A stretch of DNA of 40,994 bases, taken from positions 1-40,994 of the forward strand of contig JAZLFA010000030.1 of the NCBI GenBank assembly GCA_045615545.1, given 5' to 3'. How positions within the stretch are numbered: the first letter of the stretch is position 1; every line of letters begins with the position of its first letter. The notes under the pieces are model-generated. The model was not told the origin of the DNA. It saw only the letters and a list, made by a program, of their open reading frames with translations, and did not search any database. This document shows positions 1 through 7,582 of this stretch, piece by piece. A program made the translations under genes and the position numbers. The DNA comes from SIG220 sp045615545 (GTDB taxonomy: Bacteria; Bacillota_I; Bacilli_A; RFN20; CAG-826).

Positions 1-632
<632 letters not shown>

Positions 633-734
633 CATAAGATTTTATAGATCCTAAAAGTAAAATTTAAAGTTTCACTTTAACAAAAGAAAGATTCATGATA
701 ATATTCAGTTTTGAGAGAATAAGCTCTCTAAAAA

Positions 735-821
735 GTCTGGTGACTTCAGTACAGTGGACACACCTGTTCCCATCCCGAACACAGAAGTTAAGCACTGTCC
801 AGCGAAAGCGCGTTGCCGGGC
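735..821 (+). rRNA. 5S ribosomal RNA, miniaturised (gamma domain missing)
   Basis: The gene begins about 100 nt after the 23S end. Both termini are intact: 735-744 (GTCTGGTGAC) pairs with 812-821 (GTTGCCGGGC) as a ten-pair helix I with wobbles. The helix II/III region is canonical, with the hallmark CCGAACACAGAAGTTAAG at 775-792 and ACAGTG (751-756) pairing with CACTGT (793-798). After the conserved CAGCG, the ~35-40 nt that normally form helix V, loop E and helix IV are replaced by a very short GC-GAAA-GC mini-hairpin (802-809). Total length is ~87 nt against the usual 105-120. A T-run (822-827) follows helix I. It could be a genuine reduced 5S, a pseudogene, or an assembly collapse; the preserved pairing at both ends favours the first. 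Confidence 0.75.
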
Positions 822-857
822 TTTTTTATTTATATAAATAAAGGTATAATTAAAAAT
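822..857 (+). promoter_or_regulatory. Promoter of the isomerase-like gene; leaderless start
   Basis: A perfect TATAAT lies at 845-850 and the ATG follows at 858, so the predicted transcription start falls on or beside the start codon. The -35 position (17 nt spacer) falls on the T-run (822-827) that ends the 5S gene. No ribosome binding site is present. Confidence 0.6.
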
Positions 858-2072
858 ATGAAAATTAAATTGTATCGTTTAGCGAGTAGAAACTCGATTG
901 ATTTAAAAAAAGATGATGATAATTTTATTGAAGAAATAAATAATCTTCTTTTTGATCACGATTTAGAGCTTAGCGAAGATGCAGATAGCAAATCTGGATC
1001 AATTATTTTTGTTGAAAGTGGCGGAACAGAAGAAAAATTCCTTAAACTCTTGCCAAAAATAAAAGCTTATCCAATAATTTTACTTTCTACAAACAAAAAC
1101 AACTCTCTACCGGCTTGTTTAGAGATAAATACATATTTACTCCAAAAGACAAAAATCCCTTGTTTAATCGCAAGTGAAGGGCCAAATATGAGCGCTGAAC
1201 TTATTAGGATTATTAGTGAAGTGTCAGTTACTTTTAATAAGCTTCAAAATAACAATTTAGGCGTTGTTATCGGCGAATCTAGTTGGTTAATTGCCAGTCA
1301 TATTGATTATTCACTCATCAAAGAAAAATTTAATTTAAATATTATTAAAATTGGGAAACAAGAGTTATTAGATGAAATAAAAAAGAAAAAAGTGGGAAAA
1401 GTGCCTCATTTACAAACTTTAATGAAAAAATGTAGGGATAAGGTTGAATTACAAAAGGCATTATATATTTATGGCGCGCTTAAAAGATTATGCGTCAAAT
1501 ATAAACTCGATGGTCTCACAATTAAATGCTTTGATTTATTAGATGATTATAAATCTACAGCATGTTTAGCTCTTTCCTTATTAAATGACGAAGGTATAAC
1601 AGCGGGCTGTGAAGGTGATATACCAAGTTTAATAACTATGCATTTTGTTAATGCTTTAACTGATCGCCCTTCTTTTATGGCTAATCCCAGCAAAATATCA
1701 CATGAAAATAACACTATTTTGTTAGCGCATTGTACATGTCCAATTAACATGTTTTCTTCCTATAAAATCAATACCCATTTTGAAAGCGGAATTGGTTTAG
1801 CTACTGAGGGGGAATTTAATCACACAGATGTCTCACTAATTAAAATTAGTCCTGATTTAAAAAACGTTACTGCAATTAGGGGAGAAATTAAAAGCGATAG
1901 TCATTTAAAAGAATATTGTCGCACCCAAGCTTTAGTGAGTGTAGAACCACATGAACTTGATATGCTTTTCCTTCACCCATTTGGTAACCATATTATTATG
2001 ACTTATGGTGATGTAATCGATCCTTTTTTAGCGTTAGTAAATTTATATCTTATGTTGTATAAAGGCAAATAA
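858..2072 (+). CDS. L-fucose/L-arabinose isomerase-fold protein
   Basis: A 404-residue protein. The C-terminal half resembles the fucose-isomerase/FucI-like family: a GCEGDIPS block (~250-257; its Glu is the expected metal ligand), LAHCTCP (~299-305) and THFESGIG (~316-323). The N-terminal half is poorly conserved and not recognised. Family members interconvert aldoses and ketoses in the cytoplasm using a divalent metal; substrate cannot be inferred here, and a non-catalytic role is possible. The ATG at 858 is chosen over an upstream in-frame start at 813 because the latter lies inside the 5S gene and before the -10 box. The gene stands alone between the rRNA operon and the Asp23/FakA operon. 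Its stop codon sits in the loop of its own terminator. Confidence 0.6.
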   Translation: MKIKLYRLASRNSIDLKKDDDNFIEEINNLLFDHDLELSEDADSKSGSIIFVESGGTEEKFLKLLPKIKAYPIILLSTNKNNSLPACLEINTYLLQKTKIPCLIASEGPNMSAELIRIISEVSVTFNKLQNNNLGVVIGESSWLIASHIDYSLIKEKFNLNIIKIGKQELLDEIKKKKVGKVPHLQTLMKKCRDKVELQKALYIYGALKRLCVKYKLDGLTIKCFDLLDDYKSTACLALSLLNDEGITAGCEGDIPSLITMHFVNALTDRPSFMANPSKISHENNTILLAHCTCPINMFSSYKINTHFESGIGLATEGEFNHTDVSLIKISPDLKNVTAIRGEIKSDSHLKEYCRTQALVSVEPHELDMLFLHPFGNHIIMTYGDVIDPFLALVNLYLMLYKGK

Positions 2073-2090
2073 TTGCCTTTTTATTTTTTT
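2061..2090 (+). terminator. Intrinsic terminator with the stop codon in its loop
   Basis: AAAGGCAA (2061-2068) pairs perfectly with TTGCCTTT (2073-2080) around the tetraloop ATAA, in which TAA is the stop codon of the upstream gene. T-rich sequence follows. A second small palindrome, GGCCC-TTAT-GGGCC, lies at about 2098-2111. Confidence 0.8.
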
Positions 2091-2118
2091 CTTGTAGGCC
2101 CTTATGGGCCTTATATAT

Positions 2119-2159
2119 TTGACATCATCTTTTTTACTTTGTAAAATTATTCTATTCAT
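2119..2159 (+). promoter_or_regulatory. Promoter of the Asp23-family/fakA operon
   Basis: Consensus TTGACA (2119-2124), 17 nt spacer and TAAAAT (2142-2147). The ATG is at 2160, so the 5' UTR would be only about 4-6 nt with no Shine-Dalgarno. An alternative -10 (TATTCT, 2148-2153) would place the start exactly on the ATG but has a poor -35 spacing. Confidence 0.75.
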
Positions 2160-2495
2160 ATGGCAAAAGAAAAGTTGAATAAAACTAAGTCTATAAAAAA
2201 CGAACAAATTATTGAAACTATTACAGAAGCAATTAATAGTTGTTATGGAGTTTCAAACTTTGTGTCGCGCTCAAATGAAGATAATACGAAAGGAAAAGCG
2301 CTTTCAGGAGTTAGTATTCGTAAACATACAGATCATACTTATTCAGTTGATATTTATGTCGCTATGGCGTCTGATATTAAAATAACTGAGGCTTTAAGAG
2401 AAGCTCAAAAACAAGTACGATATAAGCTCGATACTAAATATCCCGAAAAGTTCCGTAATGTGAACGTCTTCGCAAGCGAAGTCGTGCTTAAATAA
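2160..2495 (+). CDS. Asp23/Gls24 family protein (YloU-like)
   Basis: A 111-residue soluble protein matching the short Asp23/Gls24 (YloU) family: an N-terminal helix, then a beta-rich core with the typical DHTYSVDIYVAM segment (~56-67) and a helix with ALREAQKQVRYKL (~78-90). In Bacillota this gene usually sits immediately upstream of the DhaL/DegV-type fatty acid kinase, as it does here (5 nt gap). Its biochemical role is not settled; staphylococcal Asp23 is membrane-associated and linked to envelope stress. It begins the operon from a consensus promoter almost without a leader, so its translation probably does not depend on a Shine-Dalgarno sequence. Confidence 0.85.
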   Translation: MAKEKLNKTKSIKNEQIIETITEAINSCYGVSNFVSRSNEDNTKGKALSGVSIRKHTDHTYSVDIYVAMASDIKITEALREAQKQVRYKLDTKYPEKFRNVNVFASEVVLK

Positions 2496-2500
2496 TTATT

Positions 2501-4162
2501 ATGCGTGAAATTAACGGTCAAATTTTAAAAAACATGTTGATCTCTGGATCAAACAATTTATATAACCATTACCCAGAAGTGGATGCTCTTAACGTATTCC
2601 CAGTTCCAGATGGTGATACTGGTATGAATATGAACCTTACCATGACAAGTGGTGCTAAAGAAATTCAAAATAGAGTAGACACTAATGCTTATGAAATAGC
2701 AAAAGCATTCTCAAGAGGTTTGTTAATGGGTGCTAGAGGTAACTCTGGAGTTATTACAAGCCAAATCTTTAGAGGATTTGCTCAAGGATTAGATGGTCAC
2801 GAAACAATTGATGTTAAGATATTCTCTGATGCATTGCAACAAGGTGTTGAAGTAGCTTATAAAGCTGTTATGAGACCTGTTGAAGGTACAATTCTAACGG
2901 TTATTCGTGAATCAAGTGAAGCCCTTCATCAAAACATTCGTAATGTTAAAACCATTGAAAACGCAATGGATTTATTAATAGAAGAAGCAAATTTATCTCT
3001 TAAACGCACTCCAGATTTATTACCAATTTTAAAAGAAGTCGGTGTTGTTGACTCTGGTGGCAGTGGCCTTATTAAAATCTTTGAAGGTATGGCTCTTGCC
3101 CTTAACGATGAATTTGTTGAACGTAACCAAGCAACCGCTACAGAAGTTGCTACTCCTGTTGCTGGAGCGGCCGCTTCTATTGAAGACGAAGAATTCGGCT
3201 ACTGTACAGAATTTATTATGTCTTTAGGCCCAGATACTGTTAAAAAACCATTCAATGAAAAAAGATTCAAATCAATTTTAGCAAGTCATGGTAATTCATT
3301 AGTTGTTGTCGTTGATGAAGATATTGTTAAAGTGCACGTGCACACAATGCAACCTGGTGGTGTACTAACATACGCACAACAATTTGGTGAATTTTTGAAA
3401 CTAAAAATTGAAAATATGACGGAACAACATCACGCTCTTGAAACAGGAGCTACTGTTACTGAACATGTTGATTTAGTTCCTGAAACAGAAAACAAAAAGA
3501 AAGAAAAATTTGCCCTTATTGCTGTTAGTAGCGGAGATGGCATTGATGTGATATTTAATGAAGTAGGTATTTCTTACATCGTTAAAGGTGGACAAACAAT
3601 GAACCCAAGCGCTGAAGACTTTGTTGAGGCGATTAAAAAAGCAAATGCAGAAGTGGTTTACATTTTCCCGAATAACTCAAATATCGTTATGGCTGCTAGC
3701 CAAGCGGCTGATATTGTTGAAGATGTAACAGCTTACGTTATTCCAAGTAAAACAATTCTTCAAGGTATTAGTGCTTCAATAATGTTTAATCCAGAAAGTA
3801 GTGCTGAAGATAATTTCCGTGAAATGAAATCAGCTTTAAAGAATGTTAAGTCTGGTGAAGTTACTTTCTCTATTAGAGACACAACCCTTAATGGTGTCAC
3901 AATGAAGAAAGATGACTTTATTGGTATCTTTGAAAAAGATATTGTTATTGTCAATAAAGATAAAATTGAAACTGTTAAAGGTTTAATTGAAAAGATGGTT
4001 GATGATTATTCCAGTATTGTAACAATTATTACTGGTGCAGATATAACTAAAGAAGAATCTTTAGCAGTAAAGAAATTTGTTGAAACAACATATCCTGATT
4101 TGGATGTTGATATAAGAGAAGGTAAACAACCAGTTTACTCATTCTTACTAGGAGTTGAATAA
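2501..4162 (+). CDS. fakA: Fatty acid kinase, catalytic subunit
   Basis: A 553-residue YloV/FakA homologue. The N-terminal DhaL kinase domain carries the Mg-ATP binding Asp cluster in PVPDGDTGMN (~35-43), GARGNSG (~77-83) and VDSGGSGL (~183-190). The C-terminal half is the DegV-like region typical of the family. FakA, with a separate FakB fatty-acid carrier, phosphorylates exogenous fatty acids to acyl-phosphate, which feeds phospholipid synthesis through PlsY or, via PlsX, acyl-ACP. plsX lies further along the same strand (7583); no FakB is visible in the window. There is no Shine-Dalgarno before the ATG, which lies 5 nt after the upstream stop, so reinitiation is likely. The length is normal for the family. 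Confidence 0.93.
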   Translation: MREINGQILKNMLISGSNNLYNHYPEVDALNVFPVPDGDTGMNMNLTMTSGAKEIQNRVDTNAYEIAKAFSRGLLMGARGNSGVITSQIFRGFAQGLDGHETIDVKIFSDALQQGVEVAYKAVMRPVEGTILTVIRESSEALHQNIRNVKTIENAMDLLIEEANLSLKRTPDLLPILKEVGVVDSGGSGLIKIFEGMALALNDEFVERNQATATEVATPVAGAAASIEDEEFGYCTEFIMSLGPDTVKKPFNEKRFKSILASHGNSLVVVVDEDIVKVHVHTMQPGGVLTYAQQFGEFLKLKIENMTEQHHALETGATVTEHVDLVPETENKKKEKFALIAVSSGDGIDVIFNEVGISYIVKGGQTMNPSAEDFVEAIKKANAEVVYIFPNNSNIVMAASQAADIVEDVTAYVIPSKTILQGISASIMFNPESSAEDNFREMKSALKNVKSGEVTFSIRDTTLNGVTMKKDDFIGIFEKDIVIVNKDKIETVKGLIEKMVDDYSSIVTIITGADITKEESLAVKKFVETTYPDLDVDIREGKQPVYSFLLGVE

Positions 4163-4163
4163 T

Positions 4164-5132
4164 ATGAAAGCAAGACACATTGTCCAACTAGTATTTAACG
4201 TTTTAACGTTGATTGCTTGTTGCTTTGGTATTTTGGTATTTTGTAATGCCATTACATTTAATGAATCAGTGGCTTTTCAGCCAATCGATTTGGTACAAAA
4301 CTTTAGTGCATTTCTTTCTCTAATTGTGGGATTTGGCGCTCTTATTGGTTTAATTGGCAATATTTATTGCCTTGCTAAAGGGAAGGCTGAACATCCAGCA
4401 TTATTTGTTGTTAAGTTAATTAGTGCGACAACTGGATTTGTTTTGTTTCTTACTAATTTGTTATATGCCCTTCCTAAAGGAGTCCAATTTTCTGGTCACG
4501 TTATTGTAATCATTTGTTTATGTTATTTAGTACCATTACTTCTTACCGCATCTACAATATTCTTATCTTTAGATAATAAGTGGAAATTTAAATATTCATT
4601 CTTATCTCCAATTATTATTATGGCTTTTTTAGCATTTGATATTCCTTTAATTATTAACGGAACATTCACAGATATTTATGAAATTGCACCATATTTCACT
4701 GCTGCTACATGGTGGAAAGGTTTAACCTTTGTTGCTATTTATGTATTTGGATCCTTTGGAATAGGCGTTGCTATTTGGGTTCTTAACCGTATTTGTTATT
4801 TAATTTTTGCTGGCGATGAAGTTGATAAAGAAATCACTGTTGAAGAAGAGGAAGTAGCTAAAACAGTCGTTGTCACAAAAGAGGAATTAAAAGAAGAAGA
4901 AAAAGAAGAGGAAGAGGTAACCAAAGCTGGTTATATTGGTCCAAGAGTGTATCATATTTCTCGTCATAAACAAGATGGACGTTGGCAAGTTAAATTTGCT
5001 AATGGACAAAGAGCTCTTAAAATTACTGATACTCAAGCTGAAGCCATTGTTTATGCAAAACAATTAATTAAAAAATATGGTGGTGGATCTCTCCGCGTTC
5101 ATAGCGTCAAAGGACGTATTAGAAAAGCTTAA
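4164..5132 (+). CDS. Six-helix membrane protein with C-terminal DUF2188 domain
   Basis: A 322-residue protein with about six hydrophobic segments in the first ~210 residues, a very acidic Glu/Lys-rich linker (~220-255), and a basic C-terminal domain of ~65 residues (VYHISRHKQDGRWQVKFANG onward) resembling DUF2188. DUF2188 domains usually occur as small stand-alone proteins of unknown function. The start at 4164 is preferred over an upstream TTG because AGGAG (4150-4154) is correctly placed and the fakA stop lies just before it. It is co-transcribed with fakA and followed by a terminator. Orientation with the charged C-terminus inside the cell is plausible but inferred. Confidence 0.7.
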   Translation: MKARHIVQLVFNVLTLIACCFGILVFCNAITFNESVAFQPIDLVQNFSAFLSLIVGFGALIGLIGNIYCLAKGKAEHPALFVVKLISATTGFVLFLTNLLYALPKGVQFSGHVIVIICLCYLVPLLLTASTIFLSLDNKWKFKYSFLSPIIIMAFLAFDIPLIINGTFTDIYEIAPYFTAATWWKGLTFVAIYVFGSFGIGVAIWVLNRICYLIFAGDEVDKEITVEEEEVAKTVVVTKEELKEEEKEEEEVTKAGYIGPRVYHISRHKQDGRWQVKFANGQRALKITDTQAEAIVYAKQLIKKYGGGSLRVHSVKGRIRKA

Positions 5133-5156
5133 TTATATAAAAGTCTCAAATATTAG

Positions 5157-5190
5157 AAATAGCAATTGCAATGATTGCTATTTTTATTTA
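5157..5190 (+). terminator. Intrinsic terminator overlapping the recG promoter
   Basis: AAATAGCAAT (5157-5166) pairs perfectly with ATTGCTATTT (5174-5183) around a 7-nt loop, followed by a T-rich tract. The TTGCTA in its 3' arm (5175-5180) also serves as the likely recG -35 box. Confidence 0.8.
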
Positions 5191-5209
5191 TATAAATAAT
5201 AATTAAATT
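5175..5209 (+). promoter_or_regulatory. recG promoter; leaderless start
   Basis: TTGCTA (5175-5180), 17 nt spacer and AATAAT (5198-5203); exactly 6 nt then separate the -10 from the ATG at 5210. No Shine-Dalgarno is present. Confidence 0.6.
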
Positions 5210-7210
5210 ATGGATAAATTAACCAAATCCCCACGTTTAAATAAATACCTTTACTCAATGGGATTATTTAATTATTACGATGTAATTAATCATCTTCCGA
5301 GAAGATATGAAGATTTATCTTTGTCAAAAAAAGAGAATTTTGTTGATAAAGGAAAAGTGGTTACTAGAGGATATATTGTTTCTCCTATATTAACGAAACG
5401 CACACCAAAAATTAAGATTGTTTCGTTTCAACTAATGGATGATAGTAGACATTGTTATAACATAATTGCTTTTAACCGTGATTTTTTAAGTAAGACTTTA
5501 CAGATTAATGACTACATTACTATATGGGGTATATTTGATCATAAGTTAAATCAAATAAATATGATTAACTACGTTAAAGGTTTTATTAAAGATAATGAGA
5601 CGCTTAAGCCAATATACACTCTTCCTCAAGGATTTGAACAACATAACTTTATTTCTCTTGTTAGAAGAGGCTTGAATGATTGTAGTGGAAAGATTTACTC
5701 TAAAGTCCCATATTATTTTCAAAATAAATATCGCTTAATAAGTAAAGAAGAAGCTTTAAAGAAAGCCCATTTTCCTTCTTGCTTAGAAGATGTTAAGCAA
5801 GCATTAAGACACCTTAAATATGAAGAAGCTTTATTATTTTCTTTGAAAAATAAATTAATTAGAGAAAACAACAAATCAATGGCAAAAATTAAAAAGGAAC
5901 CAATTGATTTATCACTTTGCGAACCTTTTGTTTCTTCTCTTCCTTTTAGATTAACAGAAGATCAAAAAAATGCCGCGAACGAAATAATTAATGATATGAA
6001 TCAATCATCGTTGATGTATCGCTTGCTTCAAGGTGATGTTGGAACTGGTAAAACTGCCGTTGCTTTTGTAGCGATGTACGCAAACTTTCTAAGAGGCGAT
6101 CAAAGCGCTCTTATGGCTCCTACTGATGCTTTGGCGAAACAGCATTATGAAAATGCTATAAAAATGTTTAGTGGTACCAAAGTTAAGATTGCTTTATTAG
6201 TTGGTTCTACCCCAATTAGTGAGAAACATGAAATATATGATGACTTAAAAGAAGGATTTATCGATATAGTCATTGGTACCCATGCATTATTTACCAAAAG
6301 CGTTATATATTCGTCTCTGGGCTTAATAGTGATTGATGAACAACATCGATTTGGAGTTAACCAACGATTAGCCTTATTAGATAAAGGTGAGCACGCTGAT
6401 TTGCTCATGATGTCCGCTACACCAATTCCACGTTCATTAGCGTTAACTATTTTTGGAGATTTAGACATTTCTACTCTATATGCTTATCCGAATAAAGAAA
6501 GGAAAGTCACAACAAAAATTGTCAATAGTAATGATAAAAAAATATATGAATTAATTGATAAATCGTTAAATGAAGATAAACGCGTATATGTTGTTGCGCC
6601 TCTTATAGATTATCGTGATGATGGACGATATTCAGTTGAACAGCTTTTTGCAAGATTTTTAGTCAAATATCATGAAAAAGTCGGGCTTTTGCATGGAAAT
6701 TTAAAGCCTGAAGAGAAAGAAGAATCATTAAAAAAGTTCGCTAGTGGTGAGACTCCTATCTTAGTTACAACGCAGGTAATTGAAGTTGGAATTGATGTAA
6801 AAAAAGCAAATCTAATGGTTATTTATGACGCAAATAATTTTGGTCTTGCATCACTCCATCAATTACGTGGAAGAATAGGAAGAGATGGTAGTGAATCAAT
6901 TTGTTTATTAACACTTGATGAAGATAGTATGGAAGAAAAAGATAAACTATCAATTTTAACTGAAACCCTTGATGGCTTTAAGATTGCGGAGGCTGATATG
7001 TCCTATCGCGGTCCCGGGGATTTAACAGGATTAAGGCAAAGTGGAATACCAGATTTTTGCTTCTTAAATGTTGTGAATGATTATAAGATTTTTGTTACCG
7101 CTAGAGATGACGCTAAATACATTTTTGAAAATAAGGACAAAAAAGAATTTGGCTATATAATAGAATTTGCTAACAGAGAAATATTAAAAAATCTCATTAT
7201 TAAAGCTTAA
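5210..7210 (+). CDS. recG: ATP-dependent DNA helicase RecG
   Basis: A 666-residue superfamily 2 helicase that remodels stalled replication forks and Holliday junctions. An N-terminal wedge/OB domain (~1-200) precedes Walker A GDVGTGKT (~275-282), the DEQH box followed by RFGVNQR, the SATPIPRSLALT motif III, and the C-terminal helicase domain with GRIGRDG and the RecG-typical YRGPGDLTGLRQSG segment. The length is slightly short of the usual 670-690. In many Bacillota recG follows fakA, as it does here. The start is fixed by the leaderless promoter 6 nt upstream. The end is followed by the structured 7.2-7.5 kb region. Confidence 0.96.
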   Translation: MDKLTKSPRLNKYLYSMGLFNYYDVINHLPRRYEDLSLSKKENFVDKGKVVTRGYIVSPILTKRTPKIKIVSFQLMDDSRHCYNIIAFNRDFLSKTLQINDYITIWGIFDHKLNQINMINYVKGFIKDNETLKPIYTLPQGFEQHNFISLVRRGLNDCSGKIYSKVPYYFQNKYRLISKEEALKKAHFPSCLEDVKQALRHLKYEEALLFSLKNKLIRENNKSMAKIKKEPIDLSLCEPFVSSLPFRLTEDQKNAANEIINDMNQSSLMYRLLQGDVGTGKTAVAFVAMYANFLRGDQSALMAPTDALAKQHYENAIKMFSGTKVKIALLVGSTPISEKHEIYDDLKEGFIDIVIGTHALFTKSVIYSSLGLIVIDEQHRFGVNQRLALLDKGEHADLLMMSATPIPRSLALTIFGDLDISTLYAYPNKERKVTTKIVNSNDKKIYELIDKSLNEDKRVYVVAPLIDYRDDGRYSVEQLFARFLVKYHEKVGLLHGNLKPEEKEESLKKFASGETPILVTTQVIEVGIDVKKANLMVIYDANNFGLASLHQLRGRIGRDGSESICLLTLDEDSMEEKDKLSILTETLDGFKIAEADMSYRGPGDLTGLRQSGIPDFCFLNVVNDYKIFVTARDDAKYIFENKDKKEFGYIIEFANREILKNLIIKA

Positions 7211-7273
7211 CTATTTTCTAGGGGATCCCTCTTGCAAGGGGAGTAGTCATAGGTTAGAATGTAATTGTGTTTT

Positions 7274-7308
7274 GGAGAAGAGTCGCTAACCACGGCTCTT
7301 TCCTTTTT
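7274..7308 (+). terminator. Intrinsic terminator, plus strand (recG 3' end)
   Basis: AAGAGTCG (7278-7285) pairs with CGGCTCTT (7293-7300), extended by GGA/TCC, followed by TTTTT (7304-7308). It would end recG read-through transcripts on the plus strand. The T-run exists only on this strand. Such a transcript is complementary to the 3' region of the predicted minus-strand small mRNA. Confidence 0.75.
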
Positions 7309-7312
7309 ATAT

Positions 7313-7378
7313 CTAGTATTTAATTACTAGTATAAGCAACACAATTAATAGTAGGATTAGAACGATATCTAAACCCAC
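7313..7378 (-). CDS. Small hydrophobic peptide; candidate type I toxin
   Basis: A 21-codon ORF starting with GTG (7378-7376) and ending with TAG. The sequence starts MGLD, continues with about 15 consecutive Ile/Leu/Val residues (one membrane span) and ends IKY. A strong Shine-Dalgarno AAAGGAG (7392-7386) lies 7 nt before the start, which is notable because many genes here have none. Size and composition resemble single-span type I toxins such as the 18-19 residue Ibs peptides; no homology is claimed. The predicted mRNA folds 5' to 3' through perfect long-range repeats, and recG read-through to the terminator at 7308 would supply RNA antisense to its 3' UTR. A chance ORF in a structured non-coding RNA remains possible. 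Confidence 0.5.
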   Translation of the reverse strand: MGLDIVLILLLIVLLILVIKY

Positions 7379-7458
7379 TATATGTCTCCTTTCTTGCAAG
7401 AGGTATTAATAGTATTTTCATACTACTCCCCTTAAGCGAGGATTTTGGCCCTCAATAT

Positions 7459-7487
7459 TTAATACACGTAAACTTAAGAGTTTTTAA
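7459..7487 (-). promoter_or_regulatory. Possible promoter for the minus-strand small mRNA
   Basis: On the minus strand TTAAAA (7487-7482), 17 nt spacer and TATTAA (7464-7459), each 4/6 to consensus. The predicted start near 7452 would give a 5' UTR of ~74 nt that begins with a GAGG/CCTC hairpin (within 7436-7455). Confidence 0.3.
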
Positions 7488-7556
7488 AAAATATTTTCTT
7501 TTTTCCATAAAATAATTGAGCATGAATTTGTGATTGTTTCTTAATATTTCATATTG

Positions 7557-7582
7557 TGCTACAATAGGGCGGGTGGAAAATT
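7557..7582 (+). promoter_or_regulatory. plsX promoter and ribosome binding site
   Basis: Extended -10 TGCTACAAT (7557-7565) with a weak -35. Transcription should begin near 7572, giving a ~11 nt leader that contains GGGTGG (7571-7576) before the ATG at 7583. Confidence 0.55.

Larger units (their letters stand above)
7228..7433 (-). repeat. Nested inverted-repeat element with competing pairings
   Basis: Perfect inverted repeats link both ends of this gap. 7236-7247 (AAGGGGAGTAGT) pairs with 7422-7433 (12 bp). 7228-7238 (CCTCTTGCAAG) pairs with 7393-7403 (11 bp). 7262-7271 (TAATTGTGTT) pairs with 7338-7347 (10 bp). The first two overlap at 7236-7238 and cannot form together. A local hairpin, CTAGTA/TACTAG (7313-7318/7325-7330), covers the stop codon of the minus-strand small ORF. 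Read on the minus strand, these pairings join the 5' UTR and coding region to the 3' UTR of the small ORF mRNA. Confidence 0.8.

Noticed and set aside
813..857. Upstream in-frame start for the isomerase-like gene
   Set aside because: It falls inside the 5S rRNA and before the TATAAT box; the ATG at 858 fits the promoter.
7228..7433. 6S RNA or another housekeeping RNA on the plus strand
   Set aside because: The closing stem and inner loops superficially resemble 6S RNA, but a strong plus-strand terminator sits in the middle (7274-7308). No tmRNA, RNase P or SRP RNA signatures are present.
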